Below are positions 19,833-33,100 of a stretch of 64,000 nt of DNA, piece after piece (the first letter of the stretch is position 1; every line of letters starts with the position of its first letter). The position numbers and the translations under genes were made by a program. Under the pieces are notes generated by a model. That model searched no databases and was not told where the DNA came from. It worked only from the letters and a program-made list of their open reading frames with translations. The stretch lies in the NCBI RefSeq assembly GCF_009711125.1, contig NZ_WMIB01000012.1, positions 1 through 64,000 on the forward strand, in the 5' to 3' direction. The stretch comes from Metabacillus mangrovi (GTDB lineage: Bacteria; Bacillota; Bacilli; Bacillales; Bacillaceae).

Positions 19833-22052
19833 TTGGATTTTATCACTCAGCAGCTATTGAGCGGCTTAAATGAGGAGCAGGGCCGGGCAGTGAAGGCAAC
19901 GGATGGTCCTCTATTAATCATGGCAGGTGCAGGAAGCGGAAAAACACGGGTGCTGACACACCGGATCGCGTATTTGATGACCGAAAAGCGCGTCGCTCCG
20001 TGGAATATTCTTGCTCTCACCTTTACGAACAAAGCAGCACGGGAAATGAAAGACCGGATCGGCAAGCTGCTTGGTCCCGGAGCAGACGAAATCTGGATCT
20101 CGACCTTTCACTCCATGTGCGTCCGCATTTTAAGGCGGGACATTGACCGGATCGGGATCAGCCGGAATTTTTCCATTCTGGATTCCTCTGATCAGCTGTC
20201 CGTTATTAAAACCATATTAAAGGAACGGAATCTCGATCCGAAAAAGTACGATCCCCGCGCCCTGCTTGGTTCCATCAGCAGCGCGAAAAATGAATTGATT
20301 GACGCAGAGGAATACGCGAAATCAAAAACCGGCGGCATGTTTGAGCAAATCGTCGCTGACGTTTATACCGATTATCAAAGGAAGCTTCTGAAAAATCAGT
20401 CGCTTGATTTTGATGATCTCATCATGACAACGATTAAGCTTTTTCAAAGAATTCCTGAAGTACTTGAGTTTTACCAGCGCAAATTCCAGTACATTCATGT
20501 GGATGAGTACCAGGATACAAACAGAGCGCAATATCTGCTCGTTAAGCAAATGGCCTCCCGTTTTCAGAACCTTTGTGTGGTAGGGGACTCCGACCAGTCC
20601 ATTTATGCTTGGCGCGGTGCGGACATTTCCAACATCCTTTCCTTCGAGAAAGATTATCCGAGCGCGGAAGTCATCATGCTCGAGCAAAACTACCGTTCCA
20701 CAAAGAAAATCCTGAATGCGGCAAATGAAGTCATCCAGAACAACTCCAATCGCAAACCGAAGAACTTGTGGACGGAAAATGATGACGGGGCAAAAATTAC
20801 GTACTACCGCGCAGACTCAGAGTCTGCCGAAGGACAATTCGTAGCAGGGAAGATCCAGGAGCTGTGCCTGCAGAAAAACAGAAAGCTGTCTGACTTTGCG
20901 ATCCTGTACCGGACGAACGCCCAGTCCCGGGTCATGGAGGAAATTCTCCTCAAGTCCAATATCCAGTATCAGATTGTCGGCGGCATCAAGTTCTATGACA
21001 GAAAAGAGATCAAAGACCTTTTAGCTTATTTAAAAATGATCGCCAACCCGGATGATGATCTCAGTTTCGCACGCGTTGTCAATGTGCCGAAGCGGGGCAT
21101 CGGGGCTACATCCCTTGACCGTGTGGCAGGCTATGCGGCAGATCATGATCTATCGCTGTATCAGGCCATCCACGAAGTTGATTTTATCGGAGTATCCGGC
21201 AAAGCGGTCAATGCACTGATCGAATTCCGGGACCTGATCCGCAACCTTTCCGGCATGCAAGATTACTTATCCGTTACTGAGCTGACAGAGGAAATCCTTG
21301 AGCGCTCCGGCTACAGAGAGATGCTGAAGGCGGAAAAAAGCATTGAAGCCCAGAGCCGTCTTGAGAACATTGACGAGTTCCTGTCCGTAACCCAGAGCTT
21401 TGAAAAAAACAACGAAGACAAAAGTCTTGTTTCCTTCCTGACCGATCTCGCCCTGATCGCAGACATCGACTCCCTGAGCGAGGAAGAGCAGGAGAAGCAG
21501 GAAGCAGTAGTCCTGATGACGCTCCACTCGGCAAAAGGCCTTGAGTTCCCGGTTGTATTCCTTATGGGAATGGAGGAGGGCGTTTTCCCTCACAGCCGCT
21601 CTTTAATGGAGGAAGGTGAGATGGAAGAGGAGCGCCGTCTGGCGTATGTGGGGATTACAAGGGCAGAAGAAGAGCTGTTCCTGACCAACGCCCAGATGCG
21701 TACCCTTTTCGGCCGGACGAATATGAATCCGGAATCACGCTTTATTGCTGAAATACCTGAGGAATTATTGGAAAACCTAAATGAGAACATAAAAGCGATG
21801 ACCACTCCGTTCGGCAATACGAAACGCGACCGCCAGCGCATGGCGCAGGTCAAGCGTCCCGTTAAAGCATCAACCGGGGGAGAAGGCTTTGACTGGTCAG
21901 TCGGCGATAAAGCCGAGCATAAGAAATGGGGAACAGGGACAGTCGTCAGCGTGAAAGGCGAGGGAGACAGCAAAGAGCTCGATATCGCGTTCCCGAGCCC
22001 GGTTGGAATCAAACGGCTGCTTGCGGCCTTTGCCCCCATTAAGAAAGCATAG
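19833..22052 (+). CDS. pcrA: ATP-dependent DNA helicase PcrA
   Basis: A 739-aa UvrD/Rep-type SF1A helicase essential in Gram-positive bacteria for repair and for clearing replication-transcription conflicts. Walker A GAGSGKT is at residues 32-38, the DEYQDTN motif near 223, QNYRST near 287 and [15 protein letters not shown]-like motif V near 560. The C-terminus has the Tudor-like RNAP-interaction segment ([14 protein letters not shown]). The start is TTG 19833, behind AGGCGGTGG, and fits the family N-terminus. Confidence 0.97.
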   Translation: MDFITQQLLSGLNEEQGRAVKATDGPLLIMAGAGSGKTRVLTHRIAYLMTEKRVAPWNILALTFTNKAAREMKDRIGKLLGPGADEIWISTFHSMCVRILRRDIDRIGISRNFSILDSSDQLSVIKTILKERNLDPKKYDPRALLGSISSAKNELIDAEEYAKSKTGGMFEQIVADVYTDYQRKLLKNQSLDFDDLIMTTIKLFQRIPEVLEFYQRKFQYIHVDEYQDTNRAQYLLVKQMASRFQNLCVVGDSDQSIYAWRGADISNILSFEKDYPSAEVIMLEQNYRSTKKILNAANEVIQNNSNRKPKNLWTENDDGAKITYYRADSESAEGQFVAGKIQELCLQKNRKLSDFAILYRTNAQSRVMEEILLKSNIQYQIVGGIKFYDRKEIKDLLAYLKMIANPDDDLSFARVVNVPKRGIGATSLDRVAGYAADHDLSLYQAIHEVDFIGVSGKAVNALIEFRDLIRNLSGMQDYLSVTELTEEILERSGYREMLKAEKSIEAQSRLENIDEFLSVTQSFEKNNEDKSLVSFLTDLALIADIDSLSEEEQEKQEAVVLMTLHSAKGLEFPVVFLMGMEEGVFPHSRSLMEEGEMEEERRLAYVGITRAEEELFLTNAQMRTLFGRTNMNPESRFIAEIPEELLENLNENIKAMTTPFGNTKRDRQRMAQVKRPVKASTGGEGFDWSVGDKAEHKKWGTGTVVSVKGEGDSKELDIAFPSPVGIKRLLAAFAPIKKA

Positions 22053-24077
<2,025 letters not shown>

Positions 24078-24131
24078 CATCTGTGTGGCCGGACAGGTGC
24101 ACAGAGCCAAAAAACAGGGAGTGGGCAGGTT

Positions 24132-25301
24132 TTGAAAAAATGGATAGCCGCAACAGCGATGTGCAGCCTCTTGCTGAGTGCATGCGCACCAAGCTTCGGC
24201 GATGACAATGAAGTCGTACAGGAAACGGATAATGAAGAGCAGAAAGCCATCATACCGAAAAGCAACATCTCCGACTCCGACTACAAAGTCGTCCTGCCCT
24301 TTAAAGCAGGTGCGGCAAGAGGATTGACGGCAGAGAATCTGAATACAAGACTGGACTTGGATAAATTCGAGATCGGCCTGATGGACCTAGCACAGGAGCC
24401 GTTCCCATCCAATAAGGACTTTTATTACCAGGAAGGCCAGTATTTGACCCAGGACCAGGTCAGCGGCTGGCTCCGGTATAAATATGAAGGGGAAGCCCTG
24501 AAAGAAAAACAGAATGAAGCAAAGGGACAGGACAAGGAGTTTAAGAACAGCGGCCTGAATCCTGTTATTAACAACCTGAACAGCACCGACACGCCAAAAT
24601 ATCTTGCCAGCGTTCTTGAACAAAACTACCTCAAGCGTGTGGATGATAATACCGTTAAGCTAGGCGGTGTCATGATCGGAGTCGCATTGAATTCTGTTCA
24701 CTACTATAAAAATAACGATATTCAGAAAGAAGAAAGGCTGGACAGCAGCAAAGTGCGCCAGGAAGGCGAGAAAATCGCAGCGGAAATCGTGAAACAAGCC
24801 CGCCAGAGCAAAGAGCTCGCCGATGTGCCGATCCGGGTTGCCCTCTTTCAGCAGCAGCCGAAATCGTCAATCATCCCCGGCAGCTTTATCGCTCAGAGCG
24901 AAGCCAAGCCCGGAAGCAGCAATCTCGAAGGCTGGAAGGATATCAACGAAAGCTACTCCTTCTTCCCTTCTCCTGAAGCAAAAGAAAAACGGCCTGAGGA
25001 CTCCGATACCTTTGAGCGCCTAAAGGAAGACATCGGCGAATATTTTCCGAACTACACAGGCGTGATCGGCCAGGCACGCTATAAAGAAGATGAGATGCAG
25101 TCCCTGAAAATTGAAATCCCGATGCAATTCTACGGAAAAGCAGAAGTCGTCGCCCTGACCCAATTTGTCAACGATAAAATGAGGCAGTACTTCCCGCAGG
25201 ATTATATCGACCTGGAAGTCAACATCACCTCCACAGACGGCCAGGAAGCCCTCATTGTACGTAGGGCCGGCGAGGAAACAGAGACCCATATTTTTAAGTA
25301 A
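24132..25301 (+). CDS. camS: CamS family lipoprotein (YerH)
   Basis: 389 aa. A lipoprotein signal peptide ends in the lipobox LLSAC (Cys at about residue 18), so the protein should be anchored on the outer face of the membrane. Sequence and position after ligA match the CamS family (YerH in B. subtilis), named for the enterococcal sex pheromone cAM373 released from the signal peptide; the role in Bacillus is unknown. The start is TTG 24132 after GGGAGTGGG. Lysine/glutamate-rich stretch near residues 120-140. Confidence 0.9.
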   Translation: MKKWIAATAMCSLLLSACAPSFGDDNEVVQETDNEEQKAIIPKSNISDSDYKVVLPFKAGAARGLTAENLNTRLDLDKFEIGLMDLAQEPFPSNKDFYYQEGQYLTQDQVSGWLRYKYEGEALKEKQNEAKGQDKEFKNSGLNPVINNLNSTDTPKYLASVLEQNYLKRVDDNTVKLGGVMIGVALNSVHYYKNNDIQKEERLDSSKVRQEGEKIAAEIVKQARQSKELADVPIRVALFQQQPKSSIIPGSFIAQSEAKPGSSNLEGWKDINESYSFFPSPEAKEKRPEDSDTFERLKEDIGEYFPNYTGVIGQARYKEDEMQSLKIEIPMQFYGKAEVVALTQFVNDKMRQYFPQDYIDLEVNITSTDGQEALIVRRAGEETETHIFK

Positions 25302-25312
25302 AATCAGGAAAA

Positions 25313-25339
25313 GCCGCCGGGGAACCGGCGGTTTTTTTT
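25313..25339 (+). terminator. Terminator of the pcrB-pcrA-ligA-camS group
   Basis: GCCGCCGG / CCGGCGGT stem with a GGAA tetraloop followed by eight T. Confidence 0.9.
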
Positions 25340-25354
25340 GTGGGGGAGGGAGAA

Positions 25355-25389
25355 GGAAAACGGAAAACGGAGAACGGAGAACGGAAAAC
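25355..25389. repeat. Five tandem 7-bp repeats
   Basis: Five consecutive heptamers of the form GGAAAAC or GGAGAAC. They abut the left edge of repeat cluster B. Confidence 0.85.
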
Positions 25390-25650
25390 TGGGTCTGACC
25401 CGCACTCTGCTAAAGGACTAAAGCTCCGGCACCGTCTCCACAATCCCTTGCTGTCCAAGGATTAGAGCGCATAGGTCTCCGTACCCGAATGCGGTGAAGC
25501 AAGTGGGGACAGACCCGGTGCCAGTCCCCGCATCCGGTGCCGTACTAAAGCTCCGGCACCGCCACTGCAAACCCTTGCGGTACAAGGGGTGAGCGCTCCG
25601 CTCCTCTGTCCCCCGCCGCGGTGAAGGAGAGCAGGCCAGACTCGGGCGTA
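25388..25650. repeat. Dispersed 130-bp repeat, cluster B (two units)
   Basis: Begins with GGGTCTGACCC at 25391. The phrase CTAAAGCTCCGGCACCG occurs near 25420 and again near 25545, about 125 bp apart, marking two tandem units; GGGGACAGACCC and GGTGCCAGTCCCC lie between them. Same orientation as cluster C. It fills much of the 586-base gap between camS and pruA, where I see no gene. Confidence 0.82.
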
Positions 25651-25817
25651 AAAATAAGCTTCGGTAAAACAGAGTACGGCAGACCCCGGTTCAGAAGAAA
25701 GCTCCTCTGGCCCTCATCCCTCATTCCCCAAACAATCCTCTCAATCTAGAACCCCGGCAATCTTCCCTGTCAATCTCCTTTTCTGCAAAAATAAAATTAT
25801 AACAATCATTTCTATGT

Positions 25818-25846
25818 TTGAATGGTTGGGAATTATCAGTTAAAAT
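25818..25846 (+). promoter_or_regulatory. Probable promoter of pruA
   Basis: TTGAAT at 25818-25823, 17-bp spacer, TAAAAT at 25841-25846, about 40 nt upstream of the start codon. Confidence 0.6.
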
Positions 25847-25887
25847 AGTTTTGTAACCGTTTTAGTTGAAAAGGGAGGCGTATTAGA

Positions 25888-27435
25888 ATGGTATTACCTT
25901 ACAAGCATGAGCCGTTTACGGATTTTACAGATGAATCGAATAAGAGTGCGTTTGAGAAAGGGCTGGCAACAGTTGAATCCTATCTTGGCAAAGATTATGA
26001 TTTGATTGTCGGCGGAGAGCGCATCTCTACTGAGGATAAAATTGTCTCGATCAATCCTGCGAAGAAAGATGAAGTGATCGGCCGCGTTTCAAAGGCGAGC
26101 CGCGATATTGCTGAGCAGGCGATGAAGGCAGCGGATGAAGCGTTTCAAACGTGGCGCAAGACGAAGCCTGAGGTCCGTGCGGATATCCTGTTCCGTGCTG
26201 CAGCCATCGTACGCCGCCGTAAGCATGAATTTTCTGCGCTTTTGCTGAAGGAAGCGGGCAAGCCGTGGAATGAGGCAGATGCGGATACAGCGGAAGCAAT
26301 TGATTTTATGGAATATTATGCACGCCAGATGCTGAAGCTGAAGGATGGACAGCCTGTTGAGAGCCGTCCGGGTGAGTATAACCGCTACAGCTACATACCG
26401 CTTGGAGTGGGCGTCGTAATCTCCCCTTGGAATTTCGCATTCGCGATCATGGCAGGGACTACGGTTGCTGCATTGGTGACAGGAAATACTGTTCTATTAA
26501 AACCGGCATCTGCAACTCCGGTTGTAGCAGCTAAATTCGTAGAGGTTCTCGAGGAAGCCGGTCTTCCGAAGGGAGTCGTCAACTATATTCCGGGCAGCGG
26601 ATCTGAAGTTGGAGATTACCTTGTTGATCACCCGCGTACACGTTTTATCTCCTTTACAGGCTCACGTGAAGTCGGGCTGCGCATTTATGAGCGTGCATCC
26701 AAACTGAGCGAAGGCCAGATCTGGCTGAAGCGTGTCATTGCAGAGATGGGCGGCAAGGACACAATGGTCATCGATAAAGAGGCGGATCTTGAACTGGCTG
26801 CCCAATCCATCGTAAAATCTGCATTCGGATTCTCCGGGCAGAAATGTTCTGCGTGTTCACGTGCGGTAATCGTTGAAGATGTATATGATCAAGTCGTAGA
26901 CCGAGTAGTAGAATTGACGAAAGAACTGACTGTCGGCGATACGACAGATTCTTCCATCTTCATGGGGCCGGTCATCGATCAGGCTGCTTACGATAAAATT
27001 ATGGAGTATGTAGAAATTGGACGTTCAGAGGGACGCTTGCTTTCAGGCGGAGAAGGGGACAGCAGCAAAGGCTACTTCATTCAGCCAACCGTTATCGCGG
27101 ATCTCGATCCAAAAGCCCGCATCATGCAGGAAGAAATCTTCGGACCGGTTGTGGCACTTGCAAAAGCGAAGGATTTCAACGAAGCGCTTGAAATTGCGAA
27201 CAATACAGAATACGGTCTGACTGGTGCAGTCATCACAAACAACCGCGACCACATTGAGCAGGCAAGAGAAGATTTCCATGTTGGGAACCTTTATTTCAAC
27301 CGAGGCTGTACTGGAGCCATTGTAGGCTATCAGCCATTCGGCGGCTTCAATATGTCCGGTACAGATTCAAAAGCCGGAGGTCCGGATTACCTTGTTCTGC
27401 ACCTGCAAGCGAAAACAACATCTGAAATGCTGTAA
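25888..27435 (+). CDS. pruA: L-glutamate gamma-semialdehyde (P5C) dehydrogenase
   Basis: A 515-aa NAD-dependent aldehyde dehydrogenase that oxidises P5C/glutamate semialdehyde to glutamate in proline and arginine breakdown (RocA/PutC type). The catalytic Cys320 is in [14 protein letters not shown] and Glu286 in [21 protein letters not shown] is the cofactor-binding segment. AAAGGGAGGCG precedes the ATG. A putP-type symporter gene lies convergently downstream, which fits proline use. The proline dehydrogenase partner is not in the window. Confidence 0.95.
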   Translation: MVLPYKHEPFTDFTDESNKSAFEKGLATVESYLGKDYDLIVGGERISTEDKIVSINPAKKDEVIGRVSKASRDIAEQAMKAADEAFQTWRKTKPEVRADILFRAAAIVRRRKHEFSALLLKEAGKPWNEADADTAEAIDFMEYYARQMLKLKDGQPVESRPGEYNRYSYIPLGVGVVISPWNFAFAIMAGTTVAALVTGNTVLLKPASATPVVAAKFVEVLEEAGLPKGVVNYIPGSGSEVGDYLVDHPRTRFISFTGSREVGLRIYERASKLSEGQIWLKRVIAEMGGKDTMVIDKEADLELAAQSIVKSAFGFSGQKCSACSRAVIVEDVYDQVVDRVVELTKELTVGDTTDSSIFMGPVIDQAAYDKIMEYVEIGRSEGRLLSGGEGDSSKGYFIQPTVIADLDPKARIMQEEIFGPVVALAKAKDFNEALEIANNTEYGLTGAVITNNRDHIEQAREDFHVGNLYFNRGCTGAIVGYQPFGGFNMSGTDSKAGGPDYLVLHLQAKTTSEML

Positions 27436-27440
27436 GGAAA

Positions 27441-27470
27441 ACAGCCCCTGTTTATGCAGGGGCTGTTTTT
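27441..27470 (+). terminator. pruA terminator
   Basis: ACAGCCCCTG / CAGGGGCTGT perfect 10-bp stem, 6-nt loop, five T. Confidence 0.92.
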
Positions 27471-27509
27471 ATATGAGTGAATGAGCAATCAGTGTCTGTG
27501 ACTCTGAAG

Positions 27510-27775
27510 GCTGTGCTCTGACCCTCACTCTGCTAAAGGACTAAAGGTACGGCACCGATTCTGGAACCCGTTGGGGCACAGTGGCTCTCGGTGGCGTGTC
27601 TCTGACCCCCGCTGCTTTAAAGGAAGTGGGGTCAGAGGCAGTGCCTGTCCCCTGCTCTGCTAAAGGACTAAAGCTCCGGCACCGACCCTGAAAACCGTTG
27701 GGGCGCAAAGGTTCGCGGTGCGGGGTCTTTGTCCCCCAGTGCTTTAAAGGATGTAGGGTCGGAGGCGCCTGAAAC
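27510..27775. repeat. Dispersed 130-bp repeat, cluster C (two units)
   Basis: Two tandem units, each starting CTCTGCTAAAGGACTAAAG (near 27527 and 27655), with GGCACCG following and GCTTTAAAGGA-G-GGGTC at the end of each. Same orientation as cluster B, so pruA is bracketed by direct repeats. The 512-base gap to putP otherwise holds only terminators. Confidence 0.82.
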
Positions 27776-27903
27776 TTTAACTTATCCGTAAAAATAAAGC
27801 GTGGAATGAGTCGCTCGAGCTAAGTGGCAAACCCCATTCAAACACAAACTGTAGCCGGAAGCACGCAACCTGCCAAAGATGTTTTCTCCACTAAACACCC
27901 ACA

Positions 27904-27932
27904 AAAAAGGCAGCCCGCAAAAGGCTGCCTTT
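27904..27932 (-). terminator. putP terminator
   Basis: On the minus strand AAGGCAGCC pairs with GGCTGCCTT around a 7-nt loop and is followed by T residues. Confidence 0.85.
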
Positions 27933-27947
27933 CTCTTAAACAAACGC

Positions 27948-29426
27948 TTATTTCATTTCCCGTGCAAGCACGGTTTTCATTTCTTCAAAGTTGTCTGTAA
28001 CATCATTTGAAGGTTTTGCAGTCATCAAGCTGACGATGATAACGGCTGCCAGGCTGAGGAAGAATCCTGGGATCATTTCATATAGGACATCGGACAGTCC
28101 GGCTGTGAGCCAGATCAGGACGACGACGGCACCGGTGATCATGCCGGCAAGTGCGCCCCATTTTGTCATGCGTTTCCAGTACAGGCTCAGCAGGACGGCA
28201 GGTCCAAATGCGGATCCGAATCCAGCCCAAGCATTTCCGACAAGGTCGAGGATGGTTCCGTTCGGATTGAGAGAAAGCAGGATGGAAATAATCGCGACGA
28301 GAAGTACGGCGAGTCTTCCAACTAATACAAGTTCTTTATCGGATGCATTTCGTTTAAAGAACGTTTTGTAGAAGTCTTCTGTCAAGGCACTGGATGTAAC
28401 GAGCAGCTGGGATGAGATGGTGCTCATGATTGCTGCAAGAATGGCTGACAGAAGGAATCCGGTGATGAGCGGGTGGAACAGCACATCGGCAAATTTGATA
28501 AAGATGGTTTCCGGATTAGCTAGGTCGATTTGGTTCGCTTTCACATAGGCGATCCCCACAAGACCTGTCATCAGGGCGCCAACGATGGATACAACCATCC
28601 AGCCCATTCCGATGCGGCGTGCCGGACGCAATTCTTTGATTGAATTGATCGCCATAAAACGGACGATGATATGCGGCTGCCCGAAGTAGCCGAGGCCCCA
28701 TGCGAGGAATCCGATAATTCCAAGGACGGTTGTGCCGCGGAAAACGTCAAGCAGGCGCGGGTCGATCTGTCTTACCTGATCTACCGTTGAACCGAAGCCG
28801 CCCAGGTCAATAAGCGCGACAACCGGTACTAGGATCAGGGCAAGGAACATAATGACCCCTTGTACAAAGTCTGTCAGACTGACAGCCAGGAACCCTCCAA
28901 AGAGAGTGTACGCGATGACAACGCCGGCGGTAACGAGAAGTCCGGTTGTGTAATCAAGACCAAACGACGATTTAAACAGCGTTCCCCCGGAAACCATTCC
29001 CGCTGAACAGTAGAGGGTAAAGAATATCACGATGACAATTCCAGAGAATGTACGCAGCATTTTGGACCGGTCATGGAACCGGTTTTCAAAGAAATCCGGA
29101 ATTGTAATCGAGTTATTCGCAACAATAGTATAAGTTCTGAGTCTAGGTGCGATGATTAAATAATTTGCATAAGCTCCCAAAGTCAATCCAATGGCAATCC
29201 ACATAGCAGCAAGTCCGGTAGAATACATTTCTCCGGGTAGGCCCATCAGCATCCATCCGCTCATGTCAGAAGCACCGGCAGACAGTGCCGTTACAGCGGG
29301 ACCAAGTCCCCGTCCTCCAAGCATGTAGCCTTCTACGTCACCAGTGGACTGCTTGAAGGCATAAAAGCCGATTCCGAGCATCATGATGAAGTAGAGAGCC
29401 AATGATATATAAACTCCAATCTCCAC
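27948..29426 (-). CDS. putP: Sodium/proline symporter (PutP/OpuE type)
   Basis: 492 aa, about 13 membrane helices, sodium-solute symporter family. Conserved segments include [20 protein letters not shown] near residue 35, where Na+ and proline bind, and [11 protein letters not shown] near 255. The start is GTG 29426 with TAGGAGAG upstream. Its place before gatCAB is that of B. subtilis opuE, an osmoprotective proline importer of the same length, while the neighbouring pruA suggests catabolic PutP use. Sequence alone does not decide between these roles. Confidence 0.93.
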   Translation of the reverse strand: MEIGVYISLALYFIMMLGIGFYAFKQSTGDVEGYMLGGRGLGPAVTALSAGASDMSGWMLMGLPGEMYSTGLAAMWIAIGLTLGAYANYLIIAPRLRTYTIVANNSITIPDFFENRFHDRSKMLRTFSGIVIVIFFTLYCSAGMVSGGTLFKSSFGLDYTTGLLVTAGVVIAYTLFGGFLAVSLTDFVQGVIMFLALILVPVVALIDLGGFGSTVDQVRQIDPRLLDVFRGTTVLGIIGFLAWGLGYFGQPHIIVRFMAINSIKELRPARRIGMGWMVVSIVGALMTGLVGIAYVKANQIDLANPETIFIKFADVLFHPLITGFLLSAILAAIMSTISSQLLVTSSALTEDFYKTFFKRNASDKELVLVGRLAVLLVAIISILLSLNPNGTILDLVGNAWAGFGSAFGPAVLLSLYWKRMTKWGALAGMITGAVVVLIWLTAGLSDVLYEMIPGFFLSLAAVIIVSLMTAKPSNDVTDNFEEMKTVLAREMK

Positions 29427-30140
29427 AATATCTCTCCTATTCTCGAATTATTTGCCAACAAACATTTCGCTCTATGAACCTTTCACATGGGATGAACCAT
29501 CCCCCCGCATGCACAAAAGGCATGCGCTTCCGCTTTAAGGAAAGCGGCCATAAAGCTTTGGCGTCATTTCAGTTGAGCAAGGAAAGTGATCCTGCTCATC
29601 CCTTTTAAGAGTTCAGCCCTTTTCAGCCGGCATAGCGGCAGTCCCTTCCCGAAAATTAGCGCAGCTTTGCTATCTGGAACACCAGGTGAGTGATAGAAAA
29701 CGAGATGTATAGCAAATCTGGTTTTTTTTCAATTGGAAGGATTGATCAGAAAAAGGAGAGCGCTGAGTCTTATCTGGTGTGAAATGGCGTCGAGCACCGT
29801 TCGCAGCCTACGGTTTACTAACCTAACAAAATTATCCCCAACATTCAAGCTGGCCAAACACCCTGAAAATTGGTAAAAACCGTGAGAGGAAGGTTTATAG
29901 AAGGATTGAAAGCGGTTTCTGTAAATATAAAAGTAAAACTATTCTGTCAATTAAGCTCCCTCGATCGTACCCGTTCTGCAAGATGGTAAAAGACCTGCTT
30001 TTTCGACAACAGGAGTTAGGAGTATATCCTTATTTTTCATGCATTTACAAAAAATTAAAGTATGAAGCGAAGTCCCTTCAAAATGCCGTGCTACGGTGAG
30101 ACAGAAGACCCAACAAAATGATGAAACGAGGGGAAATGAT
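29427..30140. other. Intergenic region between divergent putP and the large phosphatase gene
   Basis: About 710 bases. Beyond the two hairpins at 29506-29547 I see no gene. A weak hexamer pair TTTACA-N5-TTAAAG at 30044-30060 resembles part of a PhoP box, but a third repeat is missing. Confidence 0.5.
29506..29547. other. Two adjacent hairpins upstream of putP
   Basis: CGCATGC / GCATGCG (29506-29525) is followed by CCGCTTT / AAAGCGG (29530-29547). They lie 80-120 nt upstream of the putP start codon, so they may be in its 5' untranslated region. No known riboswitch is recognised. Confidence 0.5.
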
Positions 30141-33100
30141 GTGAGGAAGTACGGCAAACTGCTTTCTGCTGTTTTTGCAGGGGTACTGGCTTTTCAGACA
30201 GGGACTGCGGGGATAGCATTTACGAGCACAGCTGCAGCAGAAGAAACGAGCTATTCGCTTGGCCCAATCATTGATCAGTGGGAAAAAACGATTTCACCCG
30301 GAGTGGAGCAAGAAACGATAACCCTCAACAGCAGCCGGGGAAGACAGGAAGCCTTTGTCATGAATGTAGACTTGGATGATCCGGAAATCGAGCTTGATGC
30401 CGGGTTGCCGAACGGAAAAGATTTCGGCATGCAGCCGGTGCGCCAGCAGGCAGCTGCTGCTTCCAAGCCGGGCCAGACGGTAATCGGAGCGTTTAACGCG
30501 GATTTCTACAACATGTCAAACGGGATCCCAAATGGAACGGTCATTCATGACGGGAAAATCCTGAAATCAGGCTACAAGGAGTCCTTCGGGATGAAAAAGG
30601 ACGGAACACCGCTATTCGGCATTCCGGGAGTGCAATTCAAGCTCCATACGGAAGGAAACATTCAGCACATTGATCATCTAAATGGGAGCCGTTCTGCCAA
30701 TCACCTGGCCTTGTATTCTGCCCCTCTCAAATCGACCGGAACAAATACTTCCGGAACAGAGGCAGTATTATCCGTTCTTTCCGGAGACGTACATAAACCG
30801 GGGACTATGAAAGCGAAAGTCGATGAAATCATTGAAGGAAAAGGGAACGAGACCATTGAAGAGGGTAAACTCGTTCTATCCGGGCATGGCGCAGGTTCTG
30901 ATAAAGTGAAGAATCTAAAGCCAGGACAGGAAATTGAAATCGAAACACAGATTTCCACTCAATGGGCTGACGCTGAGGAAGGCTTGAGCGGAAACCACAA
31001 GCTTGTTCAGGGCGGGAAAAAGACAACCCTCGCTTCAGATAGTTTTACAAAAGCGACAGCACCGAGAACAGCAGTCGGGAAAAAAGCGGACGGCTCCATC
31101 TTTTTCGCAGTTGTTGACGGCCGTGCTCCCGGCTATTCAGAGGGCATCACGGTCTTTGAACTTCAGGACATGATGTTCGAAATGGGAGCGGTGGAAGCAC
31201 TGAATCTCGATGGCGGCGGATCCTCTACTTTTACCTCCCGTGAACCGGGTGAAGGCGGACTTGCTGTAGTGAACCGGCCGTCCGACGGGTATGAGCGCTC
31301 GGTAGCAAACTCATTCCTAATCACGACCTCTGCTGAAGAAGGTGCATTGAGCCGTCTGGCGGTAAAGCCGGATCACCTGCTCATGCTGAAAGGAAGTACA
31401 GAGGATTTTGACGCAAAAGGAACGGATTCCGAATACTTTCCAAAGGAAATCAGCGGTGAACCGCAGTGGAAGGTTTCCGGAGCTGGAACGGTCGATGATC
31501 AAGGGAACTTTACTGCAGGAGAAGCAGGAACAGCGGAGGTGCAGGCAACCCGTGACGGAGCAGAGGGCTCAGCCTCGGTAACGGTAACCGACAAACTCAC
31601 AGATCTGCAGCTTCCTCAAGATTCTTTAACGGTTAAAAAAGGAGAAGAACTCAATTTGATGCCAAAAGCATCACTGAACGGAAAACCTGTGGATGCGGAC
31701 CCTTCCCTTTTTGAATGGAAGGTGGAAGGCGGAGTAGGAACCATCGATGAAAATGGGGTATTTAAGGCAGCAAACAAGACAGCTTCCGGAAAAATAACGG
31801 TTACCTATGGAGACGTATCCGACTCAATGGAGATCCAAACTGGCAAGCTCCCGATCATTCTCGCTGATTTTGAAAAAGATTTTGCCAATTGGACTTACAG
31901 CGGCGCACGATATAAATCGATCTCCATCAAGCAGACGACTTACCCTGAGCCTGCCCGCTTTGGACAGCATTCACTTCAGCTGAATTACGACTTTACCGGA
32001 ACAACCGGCACATCCGGAGCGTATGCGCATCCAAAGCAGCCGATCGCTATTGAAGACTACCCGGAGGCAATCGGAATGTGGGTGTACGGGGACGGCAACA
32101 ACCATTGGCTCCGTGCGCAGATGAGAGACGGTAACAACAGTGCCTTCGCGCTCGATTTTGCCACGAAAATGGACTGGAAAGGCTGGAAGTATGTTGAAGC
32201 GGCTGTTCCGGCTGGAAAAGCCCTTCCTTTGAAAATGGATCTGGCAGTGCGCTTAATGGAAACAAGCGATGCCAATAAAAATGCAGGTACCATCTACGTG
32301 GATAACATCCGTGCAGTCTACGGCGAAACGAACGATGACCTCGTCAATCCAGTCATCGAATCCACGCTTCCTTCCGGGACTGTGAAGGAAGCAGCACCGG
32401 TTATCTCAGCAGTTGCCAAGGATGAACAGACCGGAATCAATCCGGAGCGCATCACTATGACGGTCGACGGCAAAAATGTGAAGCACACGTTTGATGAAGA
32501 GACCGGCAAGATCTCCTATCTTCCGGCAGCACCAATGCTTGACGGCTACCATATGGCAAAACTGACGGTTCAGGACAACTTCGGCAATGAAACAACGAAA
32601 TCCTGGACATTTGAAACAGAAGCCGGACAGGCAGGCTTTAAGCTGAACGCACCGGCCGATGCCTATATCGGCCAGGAATACCCGGTCACCCTGCAAGTGA
32701 AAAAGGCGGAGCAGCTCGATACGCTCAAGCTGAAGCTGAAGGCAGACCCGGCCGTACTGCAGGCGGACTCCCTGAAGCTCGCGGAAGCCATCACACCGGA
32801 AATGACCGTGAAAAACGAAGTCAACACGGACGGCACGATTGAAATCGAGTTGAAGGGCTTGAATGAGCTGAAAGGCGACCTTGAAATCGGGCACATCCCG
32901 TTCACAGTTTCTAAATCAGCAAAAGGGAACGCAAGCCTCCGCTTTCTTTCCGGCCAGCTTGGAGAAACGGATCTGTATGTACCTGATGTTACCCGTGAGC
33001 TAAAAGCCCACTACACAGTTCGTGCAGACCGTACTTCCACAGGTTTCCCATCCAAGGTTACAGTTGAGGATGAGAACGGAAAAGGGGTAAAGGGAGCAGA

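Noticed and set aside
29427-30140. T-box or other known riboswitch in the putP-phosphatase gap
   Set aside because: No T-box sequence, no recognised aptamer core and no terminator-antiterminator pair was found.
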